Source: Rhodanobacteraceae bacterium (GTDB lineage Bacteria > Pseudomonadota > Gammaproteobacteria > Xanthomonadales > Rhodanobacteraceae). Taken from it: a stretch of DNA of 64,000 nucleotides. Below are positions 36,818 through 44,420 of the stretch, piece by piece. How positions within the stretch are numbered: position 1 is the stretch's first letter; every line of letters begins with the position of its first letter. The translations under genes were made by a program, and so were the position numbers. The stretch covers positions 930,001 to 994,000 of the forward strand of contig CP126531.1 in NCBI GenBank assembly GCA_030167125.1. Reading direction: 5' to 3'. The notes under the pieces were generated by a model. The model was not told the origin of the DNA and did no database searches. It was given only the letters and a program-made list of their open reading frames with translations.

Positions 36818-38004
36818 CACGCGCTCCTTGGCGAAGACCTGAGGCTCCACAGGAGCGGACACGCCACGAGCTGCAACACCAGTGCGGCGATCACCGTGTA
36901 GAGCGGATTGACATCGTACAACACGCCGAGCAGCACGCTGCCGGCGAACCATGCCGTGCCATAAATGGCGTTGAACACGCCCATGACCGTGGCGCGGCGC
37001 TCGCGCGGGATGCGCTGCGCCACCGCGGCGCGGAACAAGGAATCGTGGGCGCCGAAGCCGATGCCCCACAGCGCCATGCCCGCGAGCGCGGCCCACGGCC
37101 CGCCGAGAAACACCAGCGGCGCGTACAGCGCGGGCACCAGCGTGGCCCACAGTAAAACCGACAGGCCTCGCTTGTCGAACTGCTTACCCATCACCAGTGC
37201 AGTGAGTCCACCCGCCAGGCTCGCAACCGCGTACAGCGTCGGCACCACGTCGTTCGCGACCACGTGGTCGCGAGCGAGATGGAACGCGATCAGCGCAAAA
37301 TCGGAGTAGCCCGCGGCGATCAGCGCGGTGGCGACGAGGAACACTTTCAGGTCGCGCAGCGCGCGCGCGTCGTCGAGTTCCGGGACAGGACGGGGATCGA
37401 GTTCCTGCGGCTGCGGAAACTTCGCGCGCGCGATCGCGAGCGTGGCCAGCGCGGCGAGCGCCGGCAGCAGCAGCCACGCGAACGCATGCCTATAACCGCC
37501 GTGCAGGAACAACACCAGCGCCGCGATCAGCGGACCCAGCACCGCGCCGATCGAATCCAGCGCTTCGTGCAGGCCGAATGCCCAGCCCGCGCCGCCCATG
37601 TCCTTCGCGGCGTACGAGAGCATCGCGTCGCGTGCGGGCGTGCGCAGCGCCTTGCCGCTGCGTTCCAAAATCACCAATCCTGCCGCGACCGGCCAGTTGC
37701 CAGCGAGCGCAAGTGCGGGAACTGCCAGCAGGTTGATCGCGTAACCGATGATCGTGATCGCCCAGTAACGCTGCGTCCTGTCGGCCAGCACGCCGGTCAA
37801 CAGGCGCAGCAGGTAGCCCAGCAACTCTCCGCCACCGGCGACGATTCCGACGATGGCGCCGGTCGCGCCCAGCGTGCCGAGGAACGGGCCCCAGATCGAG
37901 CGCGAGCCCTCGTACGTCATGTCGGCGAACAGACTGACGACGCCGATCAGGACGACAAAGGTCAGCGCGACCTTGTGGCGCTGCTGTGCTTCCGGCGCGT
38001 TCAC
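36817..38004 (-). CDS. Major facilitator superfamily transporter
   Basis: A 395-residue membrane protein with about 12 helices. MFS marks include the loop 2-3 motif GVLADRTQRYWAIT and the duplicate AMLSYAAKDMGGAGWAFGLH region. The short N-terminus begins MNAPEAQQRHKVALTFVVLI. The substrate is not readable. It is coupled at both ends: its ATG overlaps the DUF190 stop by four bases and its stop overlaps the cfa start. Its place in a fluoride-riboswitch operon suggests a role in fluoride or acid-anion stress, but that is inference. Confidence 0.88.
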   Translation of the reverse strand: MNAPEAQQRHKVALTFVVLIGVVSLFADMTYEGSRSIWGPFLGTLGATGAIVGIVAGGGELLGYLLRLLTGVLADRTQRYWAITIIGYAINLLAVPALALAGNWPVAAGLVILERSGKALRTPARDAMLSYAAKDMGGAGWAFGLHEALDSIGAVLGPLIAALVLFLHGGYRHAFAWLLLPALAALATLAIARAKFPQPQELDPRPVPELDDARALRDLKVFLVATALIAAGYSDFALIAFHLARDHVVANDVVPTLYAVASLAGGLTALVMGKQFDKRGLSVLLWATLVPALYAPLVFLGGPWAALAGMALWGIGFGAHDSLFRAAVAQRIPRERRATVMGVFNAIYGTAWFAGSVLLGVLYDVNPLYTVIAALVLQLVACPLLWSLRSSPRSA

Positions 38005-38342
38005 TTTGCGCTGCCGAGCGTGCCGAACTCGGCCGGCAGGATCGCGTAGAACATCTGCAGTTTTTCCTCACGCACGCGCGCGAGCATTTTTTCGGCCGCT
38101 TCGCGCGTCACCACGAAATCCACGCGTACGGTTTCCTGTCCGGCGAGTTCCAGGAAGTGCGCTTCGTGGGTGACGCCATGACGGCCGTAACCGGCGATCG
38201 AACGGAACGCGGTGCCACCGGACAATCCCAGTTTCTTGGCTTCCGTGAGCAGCCAGTCGTACAACAGCACGCCGCCGTGGCGGCGGTTTTCGTGCACGAA
38301 GAAGCGCAGGTACACGCCTTCGGTGAGGGTGGAATCGTTCAT
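38001..38342 (-). CDS. DUF190 family protein
   Basis: A 113-residue protein of the DUF190 family, which is often encoded next to crcB. It has a ferredoxin-like, PII-resembling fold: EGVYLRFFVHENRRHGGVLL, KKLGLSGGTAFRSIAGYGRH, ETVRVDFVVTREAAEKML. PII-like proteins bind small ligands and regulate transporters, so it may control the adjacent FluC channel or the MFS protein; this is inference. It overlaps crcB and the MFS gene by four bases each (ATGA). Confidence 0.88.
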   Translation of the reverse strand: MNDSTLTEGVYLRFFVHENRRHGGVLLYDWLLTEAKKLGLSGGTAFRSIAGYGRHGVTHEAHFLELAGQETVRVDFVVTREAAEKMLARVREEKLQMFYAILPAEFGTLGSAK

Positions 38343-38731
38343 GCGAAGTGCCTCAGCAAGCCCTGCATCAGCGCGAAACCCAAGAGTGTCATCGCGAGTG
38401 TGCCGATCACGTGTACGCCGATGATCCCGAACGTCCAGCCATACTGGCCGCGCAGCAGCAACGTGATGGTTTCGCCGGAAAACGTCGAGAACGTGGTGAG
38501 GCCGCCCAGGAAACCGGTGGTGATGAACACGCGTGTCTCCGGCGACAGCGACTGGAACTGCGCGAACGCGCCCAAAATCAGGCCCATCAGCAAGCCACCC
38601 AGCAGGTTCGCGGCGAGCGTGCCAAGCGGCACGGTGGGGAAGATCGGGTTGAACCAGACGCCGAACAGATAGCGCAGGCAGGCGCCGAGGAAGGCACCGC
38701 AACCGGTGGCGAGCAGGGCTGGGATCAGCAT
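38339..38731 (-). CDS. crcB: Fluoride efflux channel CrcB/FluC
   Basis: A small dual-topology fluoride channel, 130 residues with four helices. Family marks are GAFLGACLRYLFGVWF, GTLAANLLGGLLMGLI, ETRVFITTGFLGGLTTFSTF (the phenylalanine track and pore polar residues) and a last helix VIGTLAMTLLGFALM. The ATG at 38731 is chosen to match the family start; the frame is open further upstream. It is directly preceded by a fluoride riboswitch and begins the four-gene overlapping operon crcB-DUF190-MFS-cfa. Confidence 0.94.
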   Translation of the reverse strand: MLIPALLATGCGAFLGACLRYLFGVWFNPIFPTVPLGTLAANLLGGLLMGLILGAFAQFQSLSPETRVFITTGFLGGLTTFSTFSGETITLLLRGQYGWTFGIIGVHVIGTLAMTLLGFALMQGLLRHFA

Positions 38732-38820
38732 GTCGAGTGTCCGACTCCGTTTGAACGTGGTCGGGAACCGCGCGCGCTGCGCTTCAGGACGCAACACCTA
38801 CGCGCCGGAATCCCGGTGGC

Positions 38821-38874
38821 GCAGGCATCATCAGCCGGAAACCCGGCGGTTCGGGGAGGCATGCCATCTCCCGT
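38821..38874 (-). promoter_or_regulatory. Fluoride riboswitch (crcB motif)
   Basis: Read on the minus strand, the sequence is GGGAGATGGCATGCCTCCC, then GAACCGCCGGG, a short loop, and CCGGCTGATGATGCCTGC. This reproduces the fluoride aptamer layout: P1 hairpin (GGGAG/CTCCC), P2 (GCCGG/CCGGC), the invariant GATG and CTGATG, and the pseudoknot between GGCAT and ATGCC. It ends about 90 bases upstream of crcB. No T-run terminator follows, so control may act on translation or through Rho. Confidence 0.93.
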
Positions 38875-38886
38875 GAATGTCGGCGT

Positions 38887-38917
38887 ATGGTAGCCGAGCT
38901 TTGCATCGCGACGTCAA
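38887..38917 (-). promoter_or_regulatory. Possible promoter of the fluoride operon
   Basis: On the minus strand TTGACG (38912-38917) and TACCAT (38887-38892) lie 19 bases apart, just before the riboswitch, putting the start near 38880. The spacing is long, so this is tentative. The -35 overlaps the stop codon of the upstream gene. Confidence 0.4.
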
Positions 38918-39516
38918 GTGGGCAATGGCAGCAACCCGCGTTGTTCGAGGAACGCGCGCGCATCGTCGGCGTCATGTTCGAACCACGCGCGCGCGGAGCC
39001 GAGACGGAAGGAATAACCCCACGCGTCCATGTCAGCCAGCGCGCGTTCGCGGCCGAAGCCGGGCAGGGCGTCGGCCAGCACGATCTGCAGGTAGCAGGTC
39101 GCGTCTTCTTCTTCCAGCGAGTCGCTGGCGTCGGTGTGGATCGACGCGCGTTTCGCGGGGCCGGCGACCAGCAGGTGACAGGCTTCGTGCAGCAGCGAGT
39201 GCACCGGCGTGTCGGCACGCGCGTAGACGGTTGACGCGATCACGCCAGCCTCGGGTTCGCCCCAGAAACTGCCGGGTATCGGCGCGCCATCTTCGACGCG
39301 CACCAGTTCCAGGCCGTGTTGCGCGAGCAGGCTGGCGGGCGCTTCGAAGCCGATGTCGGCAAGGCGCAGTACGTTACCAGCGAGCGCGCTTTCATCCCCC
39401 CGCGACTGCTGCGCGACCCCCTTCGTTCCGAAGGGGGTGGGAAGCGGCTGGCGCTTGTCTTCCCCCTTCGCTTGCGAAGGGGGATCGAGGGGGATGGCTT
39501 CTGGCGCCGCGCTCAT
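38914..39516 (-). CDS. Conserved protein with HEACH metallopeptidase-like motif
   Basis: A 200-residue protein of unknown function. The core has TPVHSLLHEACHLLVAG, an HExxH zinc signature, followed about 35 residues later by DATCYLQIVLADALPG, where an acidic third ligand could lie. The arrangement resembles ImmA/IrrE-type peptidases, but I see no helix-turn-helix domain. The ATG at 39516 is chosen because it follows the minE stop by 31 bases. Residues 7-35 are then encoded by an intergenic-type repeat, so the true start could be further downstream. It probably belongs to the min transcript and ends at the fluoride-operon promoter. Confidence 0.75.
   Translation of the reverse strand: MSAAPEAIPLDPPSQAKGEDKRQPLPTPFGTKGVAQQSRGDESALAGNVLRLADIGFEAPASLLAQHGLELVRVEDGAPIPGSFWGEPEAGVIASTVYARADTPVHSLLHEACHLLVAGPAKRASIHTDASDSLEEEDATCYLQIVLADALPGFGRERALADMDAWGYSFRLGSARAWFEHDADDARAFLEQRGLLPLPT
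39402..39498. repeat. CCCCCTTCG...CGAAGGGGG repeats at the start of the HEACH gene
   Basis: Two hairpins face each other: ACCCCCTTCG-TTC-CGAAGGGGGT (39416-39438), and TCCCCCTTCG...CGAAGGGGGA with the trailing GAGGGGGATGGC (39460-39498). The second is nearly identical to the copy at 18260-18298 inside the glnD start. Here it is read in a different frame, giving EAIPLDPPSQAKGED. Confidence 0.8.
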
Positions 39517-39547
39517 ATGCAAGGCGTGACTATGCCGCGGTATCCAC

Positions 39548-39823
39548 TCAGCCACCGGTACCGGTCGCTGCTCCCGTTTCCGGCAACGCCACCGACAACT
39601 CCAGCACTTCGCCTTCGCTGCTGCGTTCCACGTTGATCTGCACCGCTTCGGCGCCGACGTGCACATACTTGCGGATTACTTCCAGGAGTTCGTTGCGCAG
39701 CAGCGGCAGGTAGTCGGGGCCGCCGCGGGTGGCGCGTTCCTGCGCGACGATGATGCGCAGGCGTTCGCGCGCGATGTTGGCGGTGTTCTTGGGGCGCGGC
39801 CGCAGGAAATCGAGCAGGCTCAT
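39548..39823 (-). CDS. minE: Cell division topological specificity factor MinE
   Basis: MinE drives MinD off the membrane at midcell, setting up the pole-to-pole oscillation. The 91-residue product has the membrane-targeting and MinD-binding N-terminus ([20 protein letters not shown], then [11 protein letters not shown]) and the dimerisation domain ([18 protein letters not shown]). The ATG at 39823 has GAGGAGG upstream. It follows minD by ten bases in the standard minCDE order. Confidence 0.95.
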   Translation of the reverse strand: MSLLDFLRPRPKNTANIARERLRIIVAQERATRGGPDYLPLLRNELLEVIRKYVHVGAEAVQINVERSSEGEVLELSVALPETGAATGTGG

Positions 39824-39833
39824 CGCATCCTCC

Positions 39834-40646
39834 TCAGGTACCGAACATGCGCTTGAAAAAACCCTTCTTCGGCGCGTCGAGGAAACGCATCGCCACGTCT
39901 TCGCCCAGCAGGCGCGCGACGGCATCGGCGTAGGCCTGGCCTGCGATCGAGCCGGCGTCGTGGATCACCGGCACGCCGGAGTTGGACGCGGCCAGCACGT
40001 TTTCCGATTCGGGGATCACACCCAGCACCGGGATGCCGAGGATTTCCTCGACGTCCTTCACGCTCATCATTTCTCCGGCTTCGACGCGCACCGGGTTGTA
40101 GCGCGTCAGCAGCAGGTGCTGCGCACCGGCGCCCTGGCCCTTTTCGGCGCGCTGGGTCTTGGATGAAAGCAGACCGAGGATGCGATCGGAATCCCGCACC
40201 GAAGACACTTCGGGATTCACCACTACCACCGCGCGATCGGAGAAATACATCGCGAGGTGCGCGCCTTTCTCGATGCCGGCCGGCGAATCGCACACGATGT
40301 AATCGAAGCCGTCCTGCTTCAATTCGTCCAGCACGCGGCCGACGCCTTCCTGGGTCAGCGCGTCCTTGTCGCGCGTCTGCGACGCCGCAAGCACATACAA
40401 GTTGTCGTGGCGCTTGTCGCGGATCAGCGCCTGCTTCAGCGTGGCCTCGTTCTGGATCACGTTGACGAAGTCGTACACCACGCGGCGTTCGCAGCCCATG
40501 ATGAGATCGAGGTTGCGCAAGCCGACGTCGAAGTCGATGACCGCGGTCTTGTGGCCGCGCTGCGCAAGGCCGACGCTGAGCGAGGCGGACGTCGTGGTCT
40601 TGCCGACGCCGCCCTTGCCGGAAGTGATGACGATGATTTCGGTCAA
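39834..40646 (-). CDS. minD: Septum site-determining ATPase MinD
   Basis: MinD is a membrane-cycling ATPase that recruits MinC and MinE. From a TTG start at 40646 the protein is 270 residues, the E. coli length, and begins [20 protein letters not shown] with the deviant Walker A. It also has [34 protein letters not shown] and a C-terminal amphipathic helix ([11 protein letters not shown]) for membrane binding. GGAG lies 12 bases before the TTG. The in-frame ATG at 40760 would add an unrelated 38-residue extension and overlap minC, so it is rejected. Confidence 0.94.
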   Translation of the reverse strand: MTEIIVITSGKGGVGKTTTSASLSVGLAQRGHKTAVIDFDVGLRNLDLIMGCERRVVYDFVNVIQNEATLKQALIRDKRHDNLYVLAASQTRDKDALTQEGVGRVLDELKQDGFDYIVCDSPAGIEKGAHLAMYFSDRAVVVVNPEVSSVRDSDRILGLLSSKTQRAEKGQGAGAQHLLLTRYNPVRVEAGEMMSVKDVEEILGIPVLGVIPESENVLAASNSGVPVIHDAGSIAGQAYADAVARLLGEDVAMRFLDAPKKGFFKRMFGT

Positions 40647-40725
40647 GGGAATGGCTCCGTGGTGCTGTGTGTGGTGAAGAGATGCGGCGTGTCCGTGATT
40701 ATTCGGGCGACGCCTGAATGCCTCG

Positions 40726-41493
40726 TCAAAGAGGAACGATCTGCAAACGATCCTGTTCAAGTTTTATCTGCACGGCCTTGCCCGCGTATTCCTTCGGCAA
40801 CTCCTCGAACACGCGGTAGTGGCCGGCGATCGAAACGATTTCGGCGCGGAACTCGTTGCAGAAGATGCGCGCGTTCTTGTCGCCGAGCGCGCCGGCGAAC
40901 GCGCGTCCGCGCAGTGCGCCGTACACGTGGATATTGCCATCGGCCAGCACTTCCGCGCCGTTCGCGACCGCACCGACCACGACGAGATCGCAACCTTGCG
41001 CGTACACCTGCTGGCCGGTACGCACGGGTTGGTGATGCTGCAACGCGGTGACGGGTTCGGCGGGCGCGACCGGGGCTGCATTCGCATCCGTCGCGACGGG
41101 CGGCGCGGTTTCGTCGTTCGAGGCCGCGCGTTCCACGCGTTCGTACTGCGCGCGGAATTTCGCGATCAGCGGAAGTCCGAGGCGCCGCGACAACTCGTCG
41201 GTCGCGTCGTCGCCGTAGGCGAGGCCGACCGGCAGCATGCCCGCGCCGCGCACCGCGTCGAGCAGCGCGCGCACCGCGTCGTCATCGGGTTGCGGCGACA
41301 GGAACGACAAATCCACCACCACCGGCGCGCGCTCGAACAACGCCGGCGCCTCGCGCACGCGCACTTCGATGGCGGAGCGCAACGCGGCGGGGTCATTGCT
41401 GCGCACGCGCACGTTGGCGATGCCGACCTGGCCGAAACGAAGGTCGGCGGCTTCCAGGACTTCGGCGCTGGCGCCGGACGGACGCGCGCTCAC
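40726..41493 (-). CDS. minC: Septum site-determining protein MinC
   Basis: MinC blocks FtsZ assembly away from midcell. The 255-residue product has an N-terminal FtsZ-inhibiting domain (LFERAPVVVDLSFLS), an Ala/Pro/Thr linker (about 135-160) and the C-terminal beta-helix that binds MinD (QVYAQGCDLVVVGAVANGAE, NIHVYGALRGRAFAG, RIFCNEFRAEIVSIAG). The start is GTG at 41493, overlapping the stop of the preceding acetyltransferase gene as GTGA; the frame is open upstream but that part is not MinC-like. minD follows after 79 bases. Confidence 0.93.
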   Translation of the reverse strand: MSARPSGASAEVLEAADLRFGQVGIANVRVRSNDPAALRSAIEVRVREAPALFERAPVVVDLSFLSPQPDDDAVRALLDAVRGAGMLPVGLAYGDDATDELSRRLGLPLIAKFRAQYERVERAASNDETAPPVATDANAAPVAPAEPVTALQHHQPVRTGQQVYAQGCDLVVVGAVANGAEVLADGNIHVYGALRGRAFAGALGDKNARIFCNEFRAEIVSIAGHYRVFEELPKEYAGKAVQIKLEQDRLQIVPL

Positions 41494-42104
41494 GCCCGCC
41501 CCGCCGCGCGCAGCTGCGGTTCGCCATCCGGCAGGTTGCGTGGCGTCAGCCACGACAATGCAGGCAGGCCATCGGGGTAGGCATCGCACACGAATGGGTA
41601 GCAGTCGAGTCCCTTGAGCAGCAGGCTGACGCGGCGGCCGGTCTCAGGCATCACCTGCTGGCCGGCTTCGTGGAAGCCGAATACGCCGTGGAACAGCACC
41701 GAAACGTCGTCGCGCGGTTCCAGGAAAACTTCGCAGGCGAGGTTCGGCGAACGCACTTCCGCATAACTCTGCACGTCGGCATAGAACGTGCGCCCCAGTC
41801 CGTGGCCGCGGTGCAGGTCGCCGACGACCACGCGGTCGATGTACACGAAGCGCTCGCAGTGGCCGCGGAACCACTGGAAATTGGAACTAGCGTGCGAGGC
41901 GGTGTGCTGCAGCGCGATCAGGAAGCCGGCCAGGTGGCCGTCCACTTCGGCGACGCGGAAATAATCGGCGTGCCGGTACAAATGATTCAGTTGCGGCGCA
42001 TCCATCGGCAGGATGGAAGAGCCGGCGGTGTTGTTGAGACCCATCACGGCGGCGAGGTCGCTCGCACGCACGTCGCGCAGGGTCAGGTTCGGCGTCAGCG
42101 TCAT
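41490..42104 (-). CDS. GNAT-family N-acetyltransferase upstream of minC
   Basis: A 204-residue acetyltransferase: the acetyl-CoA loop is VVVGDLHRGHGLGRTFY, with the family's N-terminal strand-helix pattern (LTLRDVRASDLAAVMGLNN). The substrate is unknown. Its stop overlaps the minC start, so it should be translated with the Min system. A GATAAT -10 candidate (minus strand, 42161-42166) lies 57 bases upstream, with no good -35. Confidence 0.85.
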   Translation of the reverse strand: MTLTPNLTLRDVRASDLAAVMGLNNTAGSSILPMDAPQLNHLYRHADYFRVAEVDGHLAGFLIALQHTASHASSNFQWFRGHCERFVYIDRVVVGDLHRGHGLGRTFYADVQSYAEVRSPNLACEVFLEPRDDVSVLFHGVFGFHEAGQQVMPETGRRVSLLLKGLDCYPFVCDAYPDGLPALSWLTPRNLPDGEPQLRAAGRA

Positions 42105-42230
42105 GATGTGTAGCTTGGTTCCGGACTGCGGCTGGCCGTTGCGACCGCCATCATCGCACCATTATCGCATGTCACCCGCCGCCGTCGCGAAGACCGTCCC
42201 CGAAGTGCGGCCCGCGCGCCCGGGCTCGGC

Positions 42231-42236
42231 TATCAT
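42231..42236 (+). promoter_or_regulatory. -10 element of the sensor kinase gene, possible leaderless start
   Basis: TATCAT is followed by six bases and then the GTG start codon at 42243. Transcription would begin at or beside the start codon. No ribosome site is visible and no clear -35. Tentative. Confidence 0.4.
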
Positions 42237-42242
42237 CGGCGC

Positions 42243-43445
42243 GTGCAACGCCTGTCCGTCAGTCCCGTCACCCTGCTTCGCTACGCGGGGTTCATCACGT
42301 ACGCCAGTGCGGGCGTGCCGCTGGTGCGGCGCAACTGGATCGATGCCGGCGCCGACGAGCAGACCACCATCCACGCCACGCGCGCGCTGCACGTGCAGAG
42401 CCACGACATGCTGTTGCTGTGGGCCGTCAGTTACGTCGTGTTCGGCGTGGTCTACTGGTGGCTGACGCGCAACCTGACGTCGCGGCGCCACCTGACCATG
42501 AAGCTGGTGGGATTGCTGGTGCTGACGGCCACGGCGATCGCGATCAACTGGTTCAGCGTCAGCGGACTGGGCGCCTTGCTGCTGGCGGTGGCCACGCTGG
42601 TGCTGCCGTGGCTGCTGCCGCTGCCGGTGGCGATCGTGTGGCTGATGCTGCAGTACGCGGCGATCATTCCCGTGTATGCGATGTTCCCGAACGTCACGCT
42701 GGATTTCGCGGTCATCCAGTCCGGGCTCTACCTCGGTTCGTCGGTGATCGTATTCATCGCTTCCGAAGTCGCGCGCCAGCAGGTCAATGCGCGCGAGGAG
42801 CAGCGGCGGCTGAATTCCGAGCTGCGCGCCACGCGCGCGTTGTTGGCCGAGTCCAGCCGGCTGACCGAGCGCATGCGCATCGCGCGCGAACTGCACGATC
42901 TGGTTGGCCACCACCTCACCGCGCTCAGCCTCAACCTCGAGGTGGCCGGGCACTTGGTGGTGAATCCGGACGCGGCCGACCACGTCACCCGCGCCCGCAA
43001 CACGGCCAAGCAGTTGCTGGCCGACGTGCGCGAAGTCGTCAGCGAATTGCGCGACGACGAAGGCATCCAGTTGACCGACGCGCTGCGCGATCTCACCGAG
43101 GGCGTGCCGGGCCTGGAAGTGCACCTCGAGTTGCCGCCGCGTTTCGCGGTGGCCGATTCGCGCCGCGCGCAGGTGCTGTTGCGCTGCACGCAGGAGATCA
43201 TCACCAACGCGGTGCGGCATGCGCGCGCGCGCAACCTGTGGCTGCGTTTCGAGGAAGGCGAGGGCGGCAAGCTGTTGCTGAAGGCCAGCGACGACGGCCG
43301 CGGCGCCATCGAGTTCAAACCGGGCAACGGACTGAACGGCATGCGCGAGCGGCTGGCCGAAGTGGGCGGGAAGCTGGCGATCGAGACGCAGCGCAATCAG
43401 GGCTTCGTGCTGGAAGCGTCGTTGCCGATGGAACGCGCGGGCTAG
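42243..43445 (+). CDS. NarL/DesK-type sensor histidine kinase
   Basis: A 400-residue membrane sensor kinase. About five helices lie in residues 55-172, with no sizeable periplasmic domain, so it probably senses the membrane itself or a signal within it. The HisKA_3 phospho-acceptor is His218 in RIARELHDLVGHHLTAL. The ATPase domain has EIITNAVRHARARNLWL, SDDGRGAIEFKPGNGLNGMRER and a glycine-rich end. The response regulator follows after 78 bases. The GTG start is the first that includes the whole membrane region. Confidence 0.9.
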   Translation: MQRLSVSPVTLLRYAGFITYASAGVPLVRRNWIDAGADEQTTIHATRALHVQSHDMLLLWAVSYVVFGVVYWWLTRNLTSRRHLTMKLVGLLVLTATAIAINWFSVSGLGALLLAVATLVLPWLLPLPVAIVWLMLQYAAIIPVYAMFPNVTLDFAVIQSGLYLGSSVIVFIASEVARQQVNAREEQRRLNSELRATRALLAESSRLTERMRIARELHDLVGHHLTALSLNLEVAGHLVVNPDAADHVTRARNTAKQLLADVREVVSELRDDEGIQLTDALRDLTEGVPGLEVHLELPPRFAVADSRRAQVLLRCTQEIITNAVRHARARNLWLRFEEGEGGKLLLKASDDGRGAIEFKPGNGLNGMRERLAEVGGKLAIETQRNQGFVLEASLPMERAG

Positions 43446-43523
43446 CATCATGCGGGTCGCGGCGCGCATGTGCCGCAGGGGTGGCGCGCGGTGGGCGCCG
43501 ATTTTTCGAGAGGGCTCAAGTCG

Positions 43524-44165
43524 ATGATTTCCGTGTGTCTCGTGGACGACCAGACGCTGGTGCGTCAGGGCATACGCTCGCTGCTGGAGCTGTCGCCCGA
43601 AATCCAGGTGGTGGCGGAGTGCAGCGACGGCGCCGCGGCGTTGCAGAAAATCCCCGAGGTCAAGCCCGACGTGGTCCTGCTCGACATGCGCATGCCCGGC
43701 AAGAGCGGTCTCGAGGTATTGAACGAATTTTCCGCGCGCGGCAAGGTGCCGCCGACCATCATCCTGACCACCTTCGACGACGACCAGCTGGTCCTCGCCG
43801 GGTTGAAGGCCGGCGCGCGCGGTTACCTGCTGAAGGACGTGTCGCTGGAACAACTGGTGGACGCGGTGAAAACCGTCGCCGGCGGCGGCTCGCTGATCGC
43901 GCCGGTGGTGACGCAGCGCCTGCTGGCCGGCGTCAACCGCATCAACAACCAGTTCAGCAGCCTCGGCCAGCCCGATCCGCTGACCGACCGCGAAACCGAA
44001 ATCCTGCGCCTGATGTCCGGCGGCTACAGCAACAAGGAAATCGCCAATTCGCTGAAGGTGGCGGAGGGCACGGTGAAGAACCACGTCTCCAACATCCTTT
44101 CCAAGCTGGGCGTGCGCGACCGCACGCGCGCGGTGCTGAAGGCGCTGGAGCTGGGAATTGTTTAG
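43524..44165 (+). CDS. LuxR/NarL-family response regulator
   Basis: A 213-residue regulator: the receiver domain carries the phospho-acceptor Asp54 in VVLLDMRMPGKSG and the switch residues Thr and Lys (IILTTFDDDQ, GYLLKDVS). The C-terminal LuxR helix-turn-helix reads LTDRETEILRLMSGGYSNKE and AEGTVKNHVSNILSKLGVRD. The ATG at 43524 is chosen for the normal N-terminus MISVCLVDDQTLVRQG; the open frame from 43470 is not used. It pairs with the kinase upstream. Target genes are unknown, though the SRPBCC and ABC genes downstream are candidates. Confidence 0.93.
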   Translation: MISVCLVDDQTLVRQGIRSLLELSPEIQVVAECSDGAAALQKIPEVKPDVVLLDMRMPGKSGLEVLNEFSARGKVPPTIILTTFDDDQLVLAGLKAGARGYLLKDVSLEQLVDAVKTVAGGGSLIAPVVTQRLLAGVNRINNQFSSLGQPDPLTDRETEILRLMSGGYSNKEIANSLKVAEGTVKNHVSNILSKLGVRDRTRAVLKALELGIV

Positions 44166-44420
44166 AATCCCCCCGTCGAAGCGGCCGTTGTCCAAAGTCA
44201 GGCCAGGGATGGCCGCTCTGGTGTCGGGCGACGCCGGATTGCGCCAAATCTGCGCGGCAGTGCAACGAAACGGCGATCATGGACGATCGCACAAATATGC
44301 CATGGCGCGATCGCCGCGAAGCCGCTACCATCCGCGATTCACGTTTCGCATTGACGTGGTACCTGCCGGCTCCTGCGGGCAGGCGCCGACCAAGAGACAA
44401 GCCGTCCGGAGATTCCTGGC

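Noticed and set aside
38732..38820. A terminator-type expression platform after the fluoride aptamer
   Set aside because: Hairpins can be drawn but none is followed by a T-run, so an intrinsic terminator is not supported.
40647..40760. An N-terminal extension of MinD from an upstream ATG
   Set aside because: The extra 38 residues are not MinD-like and overlap the minC end. The TTG start gives the exact family length and has a ribosome site.
42162..44195. A 677-codon minus-strand frame
   Set aside because: It covers the histidine kinase and response regulator, which have clear domains on the plus strand.
44166..44420. A possible small gene or regulatory RNA between the response regulator and the SRPBCC gene
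   Set aside because: Short inverted repeats are present (for example GCGGCC with GGCCGC, GGCGATC with GATCGCC) but there is no convincing promoter, terminator or coding frame.
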